Positions 46,669 to 57,480 of a DNA stretch of 64,000 nucleotides are shown here, piece by piece; within the stretch, counting starts at the first letter, position 1; the number at the start of each line of letters is the position of its first letter. The stretch is taken from contig CM017556.1 of assembly GCA_007844125.1 (NCBI GenBank), forward strand, positions 20,701,057-20,765,056, read 5' to 3'. The stretch is from Sinonovacula constricta (lineage: Eukaryota > Mollusca > Bivalvia > Cardiida > Solecurtidae). Under the pieces are notes generated by a model that was not told the origin of the DNA, made no database searches, and was given only the letters and a program-made list of their open reading frames with translations. Position numbers and translations under genes: made by a program.

Positions 46669-48770
46669 GTGTCTTCTGGGCATATACCGTATCTCCAGGC
46701 AATCCATGGACATGAATCAAGAAATAAATACATTTACAACAATGTAGGTTGATCTCTTGTTCTGGTTTGTGCATTTGGCTGAAAATTACCCTTTAACGCA
46801 GTACACATTATCTTACGTAAAATATGTTGGCTGAAATAAAAGAATGTCATAAAAAATAAAAGCCTTTTGTTCTTAACTCATGCTACGTTATTCTGCCAAT
46901 ATCCTGGTAAGTAATACATATATCACTTAGAGTGTCTGATAGTTACTTAGCCAAGAATACAATTAACACATTAGATGATGAATTGTTAAGAAATGTGTCA
47001 GCTGTACCAGCATAAATGGTAAGAAACATTACACTCTTATGTGCTAGGAGTGGTGTCTTGAATGCCAAATGGCTTACGATTATTGTGGTAAAGCATCACG
47101 AATAGTAATCTATTAATATTGCCTTACTGCTGAGAACTACCAGTTTGTTGTTATAAAGAGAAACATATACCTAGGCATGGTACACTTTTCTCTGTATGTC
47201 TGGATGCAATGTTATAAAGAATGTTGTTATATTGAAAGTTTCTCACGTAAATATATAAATGTATAATGAAAGAGTAGCTGTTCTGTAAAAAGTACAACCC
47301 ATATAAGGATTTGTTATTTTCGACCAATTTCAAAAGTCTTCCGTGTGTCGTCGTTTATTATACCTTAAGTCGTGAATTGAAGGTGAACAAGGATAGTGAC
47401 ATCTTACATAAAAATAATAAGCTACCAGAAAGTAATATTTAGAATTTCAATCACATGTTCTGTTTACTAAGGATAACTAGTGTTCTTAACATCTATGTAT
47501 TTGTGTTACTTTTCTCTGTTATGTTCAATAATACACCAACAATTCGCCATTTGTTATGAAAAAAAACAACAATAGCAAACAACAACATCTAGGTAAATGG
47601 AGATAATACCAAATAGAGGCTGATCAGAAATAATTGTCAAAAGATGCCATTAAAAACTAATAATTGTTTTATAAAAAAATATCAACCTCATTTTTAAGAA
47701 TAAATATACTTGAACTAATTTGATTTCCTTGTGTTTCTTGCATAAACCCTGAAAATGCTGCATGTTTAATTATCAGTTATAATAACTGTTTGTTAACATC
47801 CACGTCAAATATATGATGGTAAGCTGATTGCACAGATACTCTTAATATATATTCGGACCTCTTTCAATCGGACGTTGAGCTAGAGATAGGCTGCTACATT
47901 GTCTCTGGTTCCTTATTGTGTGCATAGTAAATTGATAGCTGTAACTAATTACTTCAAAATTCTAGGTGGTATGACATAATATTGCGAGAAGCAGATCTTG
48001 ATCTAGTGAACTTCAAACATTCTGAATATTATTAATATGACATAATGACGTGTTTATTTTACTGCAGAATGTTTTAGCTGTGCGCTTCTTTTTTATTGGT
48101 AATTCTTCTCGCTAACCGACGTTATATGTGAAGTTACATGGTTTTGTTATGACACCTGGGGCTTCAGACTGCAAACTGCGCCCTCGAGCATTTATCGGGA
48201 ATATCATTCTTATTTTAAAACGCACAAAACAATGTACAAAAGTAGTTTAAGATTTTCTATAAATCTAAAAATCTAATCCATGATACGCCAATACAGGTTT
48301 TACGTATTAAACCTATGCCTAACAAAATATGATAATTATCAAATAATTTGATTATGCATATGGCTTTTTATAGAACTACAAATCTCCAGGGCTATTTACC
48401 TTTATAGATTGTTGATCCAGCTGATTTCCTCCTAATCTGGTGCAAATGCAAAATCTAGACCTTGCCAGCTATGTAACCTGTGAGCCTTAAACCCTTGCAA
48501 TGAAGATGAAGTATCATTTTTCCTTCTCTTCTAGCCAGAATACTCACTGTCTTTCATACCCTTCAAATAATGTCTCACAGATAGATATAAATACGTCAAG
48601 ATTCGAAGATCCATAAAAAGTATTTCAAATGCCAGAATTGCTGTCATGAATTTTGAACCTATATTGTGTGTAGAAATGATAAGCAGAAATGATAACTTTC
48701 TTTACATTTAACTTTTTAAAATTCATTATATAGATTTATATGATGAATGCTATCCCGGATGTTGATGTTT
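46669..48770. other. AT-rich non-coding stretch
   Basis: No gene. An isolated good donor (TCCTG/GTAAGTAA) lies at 46906 on the plus strand. Confidence 0.4.
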
Positions 48771-48774
48771 TATG

Positions 48775-48980
48775 TTTTACATGGAATAGTATTTAAAACG
48801 ATGAGATCAATTATTGGCACTAAATTTTCAACATATAACAGCCTGATGCCGACAAAACAGGCTAAAAATCCGCTAGATAAAAAAACCTGGGAAGCCGTAG
48901 AATACTTGCTATAATTTTACGTGTACATGGAATATAGGAACTAAATTTACAGCTTATTCCAGCCTGATGTGCTCATAGCC
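48775..48980 (+). repeat. ~140-bp diverged duplication
   Basis: ACATGGAATAGTATTTAAAA ... CACTAAATTTTCAACATATA + ACAGCCTGATGC (48779-48849) and ACATGGAATATAGGAACTAA + ATTTACAGCTTATTCCAGCC (48926-48967) are related. Confidence 0.5.
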
Positions 48981-50960
48981 CTGAAATTCAAAGGATCACT
49001 AAGTAGGCCTTATGAATCAACAGTGTAAATGTATTTTTTCAGTCGAAATACTATTTGGCCAGATATTTAGCAAACTTTTATTAATTTCAAATGCTATACT
49101 TTTATAATAAACTTAAATAATATAGAATAAAATAAAGAGTACCAAACTTTTAATTATTACCAAATTTGGTTTATCAAATCATAATGAGAACATGATAGTC
49201 GGGTCAATGTTTCTTGTTATAAGAAAGGACTTATGTTGGATTTCTTTAGTCAGAAAAGATATATTTATACCAAATTTGTTATGTACATATGCGAGGGAAG
49301 TGCAAAGTCGGAATTGCTTTTGAGGCCAATCAGGTTGGTTGGTTTACTCTGTGTAGGTCACTGTTACTAAAATATTTGTTAATGTTTCTACTGAGTAAAA
49401 CGTAATTCTAGATTTTGTACTTCGATACATTCTGTGAATTAGGGATTGTTTTGGGAATAAATTTGATTGAGTTGGGAAAATGAGACACATGACACCGAAT
49501 AAAATTTATTTTGGGTAACACGTTTGCACAAACAGACAGTAGACTTCTTGTTCTTGATATGGTGCCTAGAGATATTGTGTTTTCCGGCCTTGAATATTTT
49601 CAAGTTCCTTTTTCCTGCATGAAGAAAATTCCACGTTTTTTTTTTCATGTCTATTCCACAATGTTCCCGTCAAAGTCCATGCTGGACAAAACAGGTTCAT
49701 CATTTTCAATGGATTTCCATGGTACTCCATGGTTTACCAGGCCTTTTTCCGCATTTTCCCAGGCATAGATTAGAAATTATACAACTGTATATAAAACATT
49801 TTTAAAGGAAGCATTGAAAATTTATACAATTTTAAGGAATTTCAGTATAGATTTCTAATTAAATATGGATTCTCGTTTAAAACATGCACACAAAGATATC
49901 TTATGTATAAACAATGTAAAGTCTACGATAAACTTTGTTTGAAAAAAACAAACTTGGAATTTCACAAAACATATAGCTACAAACCTACTAGCAATACTAG
50001 AAAGACATTTTTCTCGAATCAGGATTTTACTGATCTTAAATGTCGCGAAGAACATATACCTGTGCAACATAAAAGAAGACGAAATGGATAAACAAACATA
50101 TACAGCATTTTTGACTGAGATAAATATTTCAGTAAGTCATTCTTCAAAGAAAACACGTTTAAATACATATGGTTTTCCTTTCCGTTATTTTAATGTTAAA
50201 TGTAATGTTAGAAATGTGCTCATCCTTCATTCCTCAAGTACGTCCTTGATATATTGTAAGATGACAGGAAAAATCAAGGAGTTCCTTGAAATTTTGTTCA
50301 TGGTTTTCTGTTTCCTTGTCTGACAAATAAAGTGACTTAATTTATACTGAAGCCATTCTGCTTCGACTATAAAGGAAAGATATAAATTGACAAGGAGTTC
50401 TAACTTTGTGTAAAGGTTTACAGGCGGCCATAAAACAATGGTAATCGTGCAAATGCAACGTCATTTATCCGAATATAAAGCCGTCTTAAGTATTTTCCAT
50501 TTTATTTCTTAACATTCCATGCTGGTGAATGAACATCGAATTGTTGTCTTATAAATAGATCTAAGCTCCTGAAGTAAAAAAAGAAGTAGAAGTAACTGTG
50601 TGTTAACAGTTTTCTACCGTTCAAAGACTTATACTATTAAAAGAAGTGTTATTCGTGAACTGTCGTATAATACCAATTTAAAGTGCCCAAGAATGTGGGC
50701 ATGGACTACACACAGTCCGTATTGAGTTTTGTTGTATTAAGTTTAGTTACTTTAGTTTTGTCGCTGTACTGGCTTATAAACTACTTAAGCCATGTACCCT
50801 CTTAAGAAACAATAATTAGTGCATTCCTAGCCGGAAATGTGACTCATTGTATGTCAGTTCTTATCTTACTGCATCCTTCGCACATCTCATTTTTATTTAT
50901 TTTGCTTCGATGCACTTTCTTCAACCATGCAACCATATAATGTATCAGAATACTTTCAGT
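48981..50960. other. Non-coding stretch with two open but unrecognised frames
   Basis: Frames at 49511-49768 and 49903-50323 (plus) stay open for 60-85 codons and look slightly more protein-like (…FHGTPWFTRPFSAFSQ…; …DLKCREEHIPVQHKRRRNG…). No domain is recognised. TTTCCATGGTACTCCATGG at 49716-49734 is a local palindrome-like duplication. Confidence 0.25.
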
Positions 50961-50967
50961 GTTACAA

Positions 50968-51071
50968 CTCGTAGAGTGAATGATTAATCTTAACCATTAA
51001 AATTGTCCTGAAGATAAAACTCGTAGAGTGAATGATTAATCTTAACCATTAAAATTGTTCGGAAGATAAAA
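50968..51071 (+). repeat. 52-bp tandem duplication, two copies
   Basis: CTCGTAGAGTGAATGATTAA + TCTTAACCATTAAAATTG occurs at 50968 and 51020. The copies differ at two or three bases (TCCTG against TTCGG). Confidence 0.95.
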
Positions 51072-51344
51072 CTTTGTATGTTTCAGGAAATGAAGATTTT
51101 TAGTTGCAGGTGGAAAGTGTATAGTGAGATTAAGCTGGCAAAGTAATTCATACTTCAGTGCAATCTGTTCATATGTATATTTTTATCATTTTATATAATT
51201 AAAATTATAAAACGACAACTATTCATGCCACAAGTATAATTATTACACTAACACAATCTTCTAAATCTTACTCGACGTAAAATTATTTTTCTGTTTTTGA
51301 AGCTATAAGAATTAAATTGCAAATGTAAATACAGCATTGAAAAG

Positions 51345-51680
51345 CAACCGGACTCAGTAGGGAATATAGTAGAATGTCGGCTCCAGGTAGGGAGGTTCTA
51401 GGTTATACCCCGGATCGAAACATAACAAAGTCGTTACAGTGATAGTAGTGTAGCTTCACTTCTAACGATCATGCGAATATTTTGACAGTTTCGTGTCTGG
51501 TCAGTGCGATGCCAGGAAAATATGGCTGGGGATGGTATCATGCAAAGTGTTTAAGGCATGCTATACACAAAGTCGGCATGCAATATACTGTTAATGCAGT
51601 AGTATATCTGCTTCCAGTGAACATCGTCTTTGGATAAGTCACCATTGTTGATGGAACGATGTACGTAGCAATCAAACAAA
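51345..51680 (+). mobile_element. SINE-A, old full-length copy
   Basis: Every segment is recognisable though diverged: GACTCAGTAGGGAATATAGT (box A region), GTTCTAGGTTATACCCCGG (box B), AACATAACAAAGTCGTTACA, ATGCCAGGAAAATATGGCTG, GCATGCTATACACAAAGTCG, and the tail GATGGAACGATGTACGTAGC AATCAAACAAAAAAA. A 30-bp local duplication (GCATGCTATACACAA / GCATGCAATATACTG) is inserted. Confidence 0.8.
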
Positions 51681-51905
51681 AAAATGTATATATGGTCGGA
51701 CCGGTATAGCCCATTCCTTGATTGCCTTCACTGATTTACCCATTTACTTGGTGGAATACCACATATTGGCCTGTGTGAGATTTAATAATTACAAATGTCA
51801 CACAACTCCTTATTCTTTAACTGTTAGATGATTGATAAATTTGCTTAATTGCAAATTGTACAGAAGAATGGTTCATTTTACTGCTGAGAGATTAAGTGAT
51901 CATAC

Positions 51906-52052
51906 ATTTGACTGTATACATACTACTAAGCTATTATGCCACTTACCCTCTATAGATTTGACTGCATACATACTACTAAGCTACTATGCCACTTACCCTC
52001 TATAGATTTGACTGTATACATACTACTAAGCTACTGTGCCACTTACCCTCAC
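51906..52052 (+). repeat. 50-bp tandem repeat, three copies
   Basis: ATTTGACTGTATACATACTA + CTAAGCTACTATGCCACTTA + CCCTCTATAG starts at 51906, 51956 and 52006. The copies differ at one or two bases each. Confidence 0.95.
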
Positions 52053-52239
52053 AAGAAGCAATGGTTGCTCATTTTACTTTCCCCGATCTGTACAAATGAC
52101 GCATTGCCTTCCAGTGCTGCATTTAAAATATACCACAGCTGTATTTCGCTCTGATGCACCCTACCATGCATCATCGGTACAATGTATACTGTTTCAGAAC
52201 AGTTTTATAGATATAACCCATTCCGCGGAAGAACAATAT

Positions 52240-52700
52240 AGCTTGTAATTTTGCTTTCGGTGTTAAAGCTTGGGATATATTGGTTGGTTTCTTTTAATGC
52301 CTCCGCTGATAGCTTAAAGGCACTGTTATACTTGAGGAATATAGCAGGCAAGGAGTCTTCAAACTTCATTTAAATTCACTTTCAATTTTATGTTAGAGAA
52401 ATGTTCTATCTGTGTTGTAGTATGAAAGCTGATTTAAAAGTATTTTTCATAATAAATGTATGCTATTACAAACATTGTTTTTTAAAGAAGAACAGAAAAC
52501 ATTGTCTTTCGCTTATTATTATACATGAATTTGAAAACACATATAGTTACTAGTTACTAGCTACACGTGCTGAAAAGATGCCCTGTTAAAACATTTAAGA
52601 TTATTTTCGAAATGACCATTGAACGCAACTTTATACGTGTTTCTTTATTGGCATGCTAGTTCTAACAAATCATATAACAATCAAAGTTGATGAAACATTT
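52240..52700. other. AT-rich non-coding stretch
   Basis: Nothing recognised. Confidence 0.4.
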
Positions 52701-52706
52701 GTTGTT

Positions 52707-53190
52707 ACTTACCTAATTTACTGATCTTGAAAATGAAGGCCTATCTATATCCATTTTGTGTAAAAGTGTCTCGCATACGGTACGGGTTTTGCAGTGATAA
52801 GCTTTTAGGCACTTTACTTATATGAAAAACAATTAAGTCGATACAGCTTTCAACGTAATTGTAACTACATTGCAGCGACCCATTATGATCATTATACCAA
52901 CATACAAAGTTATTTTCAGTTTGCAGGCTTTGCATGTCATATGATCATAATTTTCTTGTTTAATCCTCATAAATACAGCTTAAAATATGGAGTATTTTAA
53001 GACACATTAAACATCCTTTCAACTCACCATTACCTGTCATATTGTCATAGGTATTCCCGACAGCGACTGACGACTGTTTGTGAGAATAGGGTTTCTCAAT
53101 CTTAAAATCACGTAGTTTGCATTCCCTAGTGTTAACATTTCGATTCATCGTGCAAACAAAATTCCTCCCCATGTCGTGTTTACAACGAAT
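52707..53190 (-). other. Exon-like islands on the minus strand
   Basis: On the minus strand an acceptor-like GAGCACGTTTTCAG (just above 53190) is followed by a frame from an ATG at 53172 through RECKLRDFKIEKPYSHKQSS and GNTYDNMT to a donor ACAG/GTAATG at about 53033. Farther down, a very good donor ATTAG/GTAAGTAA lies at 52707-52712, with a short open stretch before it (KMDIDRPSFSRSVN, then TAG). The two cannot be joined confidently. The first island could be a cytoplasmic-tail exon of a membrane protein (Tyr-containing YDNM), which is speculation. Confidence 0.22.
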
Positions 53191-53304
53191 TCACTGAAAA
53201 CGTGCTCGACTGCATGCTCAACATAAGTACATACATGAAAAGCTTTAAATTCATCAATATTTTTTTATTCTAAATTCAGTTCATTTACTAACTGAAAAAA
53301 ATTT

Positions 53305-53464
53305 TTATTTGGCTCCCGTCAGTTCTAATGAAACTATGTTAAATGTTGCATGCACAAGTTCTAAGCGAGGATTTAAGATGACAGAATAATTTCTCTGCCT
53401 AATTAAGTTCTCAAGGACCCTGCCAGAGGACAGACTAGCCATGAGAAGTTCTGAATATGAAGGC
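53305..53464 (-). other. Possible 3'-terminal exon, minus strand
   Basis: After an acceptor-like CTGTCTGTAAATCAG the frame PSYSELLMASLSSGRVLENL continues to a stop (GCC AAA TAA). The stop overlaps an AATAAA poly(A) signal followed by a T-rich stretch. No domain is recognised. Confidence 0.22.
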
Positions 53465-53680
53465 TGATTTACAGACAGACATAAAATATTGTTGATCACC
53501 TCTTATGAGACGTCAGGTAACAGCAATATCATATCGTTCCTTTACGACTCGTCCTTGTCTTGACACGCAATATTTAACGTGAGCTACAATTTGGCTAATT
53601 AATCAAAGCTATTAAATCAAATAAGCTTGAAGACTTAATAAACTTAAGCCTAATTAACGTATCTATTACGTCATCGAGAA

Positions 53681-53960
53681 GTGGAATAGTCCAGTGGTAA
53701 GACACACGATTCCGGAACATCGGGTCCGTGGTTCGAACCCCGCTAATTTCCTTGATCAAGAAATTTACCTCGAACTGTTCCACTCTACTCAGGTATATAC
53801 ATGGGTACCTGTGAGGTTTATTAGTAAAAGGACTTCCAAGAGCAATGTATCAGCTGATATCGTACGGAATGGACGAATACACCCAATGACCAGGGGTAAA
53901 CTGTAAAGTCGGCTGAACGACCCATAGCTTGCAAGTAGACTCTAACTTAGTATTACCTTT
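53681..53960 (+). mobile_element. tRNA-derived SINE-D (V-SINE/RUDI-like?)
   Basis: Head GGAATAGTCCAGTGGTAAGA (box A-like) and a perfect box B GGTTCGAACCC (53730-53740), followed by a non-tRNA body (TTCCTTGATCAAGAAATTTA, CCACTCTACTCAGGTATATA, GGGTACCTGTGAGGTTTATT, GGCTGAACGACCCATAGCTT). The body phrases suggest a conserved-domain SINE. V-SINEs such as RUDI are known from molluscs, but the assignment is from memory and unverified. Confidence 0.75.
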
Positions 53961-56560
53961 TACCTACGTCATAGATTTACATGATTTCAGAAGAAACATT
54001 TTTGTGACAGTTTTATATTTTATCATGATACATGTACCTATTCATTTAATAAGTTCTCAGATTTGGACATGGTCTTAAATAATATAAAGGTAGAATACCC
54101 GTATTGACTTCGGGCGAATTCGTGCTAATTCGGTCGAATTCGCTATTTTCCGGTTAAATACCTTATCGTACGTAAAATGTCGATCGGTTACAAACTTGTT
54201 ATGTAGCCTTGTTCATTTTTAGTTTTGACCTTAACAGAAGGCATGTTTATAATATATAATACAGACTTGTCACAATTTTGACATAAAAAACTCAAAAGAA
54301 CTTCTTTTTTTTTTTTATAAAAATCAAGGGAAAACACTCTGATCAAACTTCCGGTAATAAATATTCAAAAATACAACATCAGGTGTCAACATTATCTATG
54401 GTTTTAATTTTAATAATGAATGCCATTCTATTGATTTTATATTTTTATATGTCATGATGAGATGCTCCATACAGTTGGCATATTTTAATTGTGTATGCAA
54501 ATAGCTCCGTTAACTATATGAATAATTGATGAATATCGGTCACGAGAACACAATCAACTAATACTCTTTTTCATGTACCGCCACTCACTTTTTATTGTAA
54601 CTGTATTATCTTTAATCCATCGCAAATGGTTTTCTTATTATGAGGTAAGTCTGATTTTAGGCAGTGTTTCTGTCGCTGATATCTGTTCGACGATTGACTC
54701 TCGGAACATTAAGTGTAAACAATAATAATTAAGGATGTCAACTTGTTTGAAGGCTTTAAATATACTTACGCTGTGAAAGTCACGTGAACTGAATTCAAGT
54801 CAACCATGAATACGGGATGGTGGCTGTATCACTGTTAATTATACTAAGATCTTGCTAAGCACAAATTGATTAATTATATGAATTTAATAAAGAATCTGAT
54901 CATGTTAAATAGTTGTAAAACATAAACAATAAATATATAATAGTAGGGATTCCTATACTGGGTCACTATGATTGGTCGTAGTATTTTAAATAAAAACAGA
55001 CTATAAACTGTTAGGAGCATACAAAATGAATGAACTAGTTTACTATGGCGCTAATAGGTTTTTTTTGATCGCTCGATGAAGTATTGTAAAGATCATAATC
55101 CTGACAAACAGTTCTTAAATAAACACACTAATTTGTATAGACTCTCTTCCTGTGTCACGTTGAGTTGCTGATTAAGCAGCATTTGGCATAAATTAGCAGT
55201 AACAAAAGGAAGAACAGAAGAATCTGTCCTCACCCGTTAAATATGGTTTCTGAACCCCCAATTACATGGACTAATTTTGGTTAAGCAACACTTTGAAAAA
55301 TTTATTTATATTATGAAACAAATATTCTTAAATGAAACTGATGCAACGTTGTTTACTTGGCAAAGTTAGAAAATTCTTAACGAACGAGTCATTGTTAGCA
55401 GCATATAGGACTAATGAACCATTACAATGATGTTCCAGTAGTGTTCTTTAGCTGCCAAACTACTTGAACCAATTGTGGTAAAACAGCACGAACAGGAATA
55501 AGTTAGTATTCTTTTTCTGACAAAAACTAGGCTTTGCGGTATAAATGCCACACACATAGGCATTGTACAATGACTAATGGCTTAATTTTCCTCTCCTTGG
55601 TTCGTTGTAAAAAGACACATACAGGCTACTGTAAGAAAATACTTGAATGAACTTGCTAAAGGGGATGTTAGAAGTAATAAATTCCCTGTTGAAATAGCAC
55701 AATAAAAGGAAATGGCTACAATATGGCCAATTGTTGCTGTAATCGATTTACACATAGGACAATGATTTTTTGCATGATGAAATTACTGTATTGAGTATAT
55801 AAAAAAAAAAGATTTCTTTCAGTTTGATCGCTATTTTTCTGTATGCATCTGTTGAGTCAATTAGAACTCGTATGAAAACGAGGTCGTAGTCTATTTTAAT
55901 CATACATGTTTCGCTTTCTAAGGTTTGTTTGTTTTCTCCACATATTTTTGTTTGATGTTTATCGCCCTATGCCGCAAGGACGTGTCTATATGCGTCACTG
56001 AGTGTACACACATAGGATAAACGCACATGTACACTCTTGTATACACTGCCATGATAAGTCTCAGCTATTTTAAATTGATTACAGATAAGATCACGACGCC
56101 TCACGCATAATTGTGTACTTACCTCGGAAATAAGAATTTTTGACTCGGGAGTCCAATTAAAAGATTAAAGTATTTCGGTTATATATTTTTGATTTGCAGG
56201 TTATAATGTCATGAAACCAATCTTTCGATATTATATTCCCTACATGATTAACGCATTTAGATATTTTTTCTCATCTAATTGAAGACGAATTTTATGGAAA
56301 ATTTAAACTCCTTTAAATCTTTTGTACATGGGCAGCAGTAAGGCAAGATTATTACAACTTTAAATTATTTGGCTAACCAGATTTTATCAGACTATGTGAC
56401 TCATCGTCTCTAAATTTTGAACGTGCGGATTCTTAGATAACAACCTATTTTCACTTATATATCTTCCACCTTGCATCAGTTCAGTGATTCAGACCCGATT
56501 TAGCGAAACTTATTTCTTCAGTGTTAGATTAATAAAATAGATAATATTTGACGTAGGTAC
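53961..56560. other. AT-rich non-coding stretch with an EcoRI-like palindrome cluster at 54113-54145
   Basis: GGGCGAATTCGTGCTAATTC + GGTCGAATTCGCT contains two GAATTC palindromes arranged as an inverted pair. Good isolated donors occur at 54645 (ATGAG/GTAAGTC, plus) and 56125 (CCGAG/GTAAGTAC, minus) without paired acceptors. No gene is called. Confidence 0.4.
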
Positions 56561-56570
56561 AGTTAGATTG

Positions 56571-56680
56571 GTTATTTTAATGCATCATTGCATTCAGTAT
56601 AAAAATGGTTATTTCAATGCATTATTGCATTTAAGTATAAAAATGGTTATTTCAATGCATCATTGAATTCAGAAAAAAAT
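56571..56680 (+). repeat. 37-38-bp tandem repeat, three copies
   Basis: GGTTATTTTAATGCATCATT + GCATTCAGTATAAAAAT recurs with small changes. Each unit contains ATGCATCATTGCAT, which is partly self-complementary. Confidence 0.9.
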
Positions 56681-57146
56681 GAAAGCTTTTTGTAAAGGTT
56701 GAAAAATCATTTTTACAAGCTTTTACTAACAAACTTATTATTGTTAAATTAAAAGCCTAAGATTGTGTGACATTTTATGAATATGCTGACTATTTAAACA
56801 TAAAAATGTCTTGCAGCTTAAAGCTAGGGTTTGGCTGATCAGATGTACACATTTGCCTAGACCTTACCATTATTTGCCTGGCTGGCCAGCAGTTTAGATG
56901 TTGAAATAATCTGATGGGCTTGGATTGTGAATCATTGTCAGTGCCGACATATGTTTTACCACTTGACTTGTGCTTTAGTGGACACCTTAAATATTGTTCT
57001 TTTTCTATGTTTAGGCCAATCCAGAAAAATGAACCTTGTGTAGATTTTCTGAGTACTAAATAAAAACAAAAACCATTTGAGTATTATTAGCATTTTGAAT
57101 TTAATAATGTAGTTGACCTACAGACGATCAATCTATTATGATATAC

Positions 57147-57167
57147 TTAATTGACGACGACAGATTG

Positions 57168-57238
<71 letters not shown>

Positions 57239-57259
57239 TCAACCTGTCGTCGTTAATTT
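57147..57259. repeat. Hairpin: inverted 22-bp arms around a (TA)n core
   Basis: Left arm TTAATTGACGACGACAGATT + GAT (57148-57170) and right arm ATCAACCTGTCGTCGTTAAT + T (57238-57257) are reverse complements except for two positions. Between them lie about 67 bp of (TA)n (57170-57236). The whole can form a long cruciform. Confidence 0.9.
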
Positions 57260-57480
57260 ATATTTATAGTCCGTTTTTTATCATCTGTCTCTGCTATCAT
57301 GCGTTTCTAACGTGTACTACAATCTGTTATTACAATATTTCCTCTCCCCCGTTTACTCCATTTTACTAATACCTTGATTGAGGTTCATACTAATTAAGGA
57401 ATTGGTTTTGACTCTGTTGCTATAGTAACAGATATTTGTGTTATAAGGCCGCAAGTTTATAGCTTATACATGTCGTGATG
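57260..57480. other. AT-rich spacer
   Basis: Nothing recognised. Confidence 0.4.

Noticed and set aside
49511..50323. Possible coding frames
   Set aside because: There are no domains, no splice borders, and two different frames of similar quality overlap the region. They are kept only as a note in the stretch entry.
54113..54145. Operator-like palindrome with two GAATTC sites
   Set aside because: It is a single occurrence with no promoter or gene nearby. It is probably chance in a short CpG patch.
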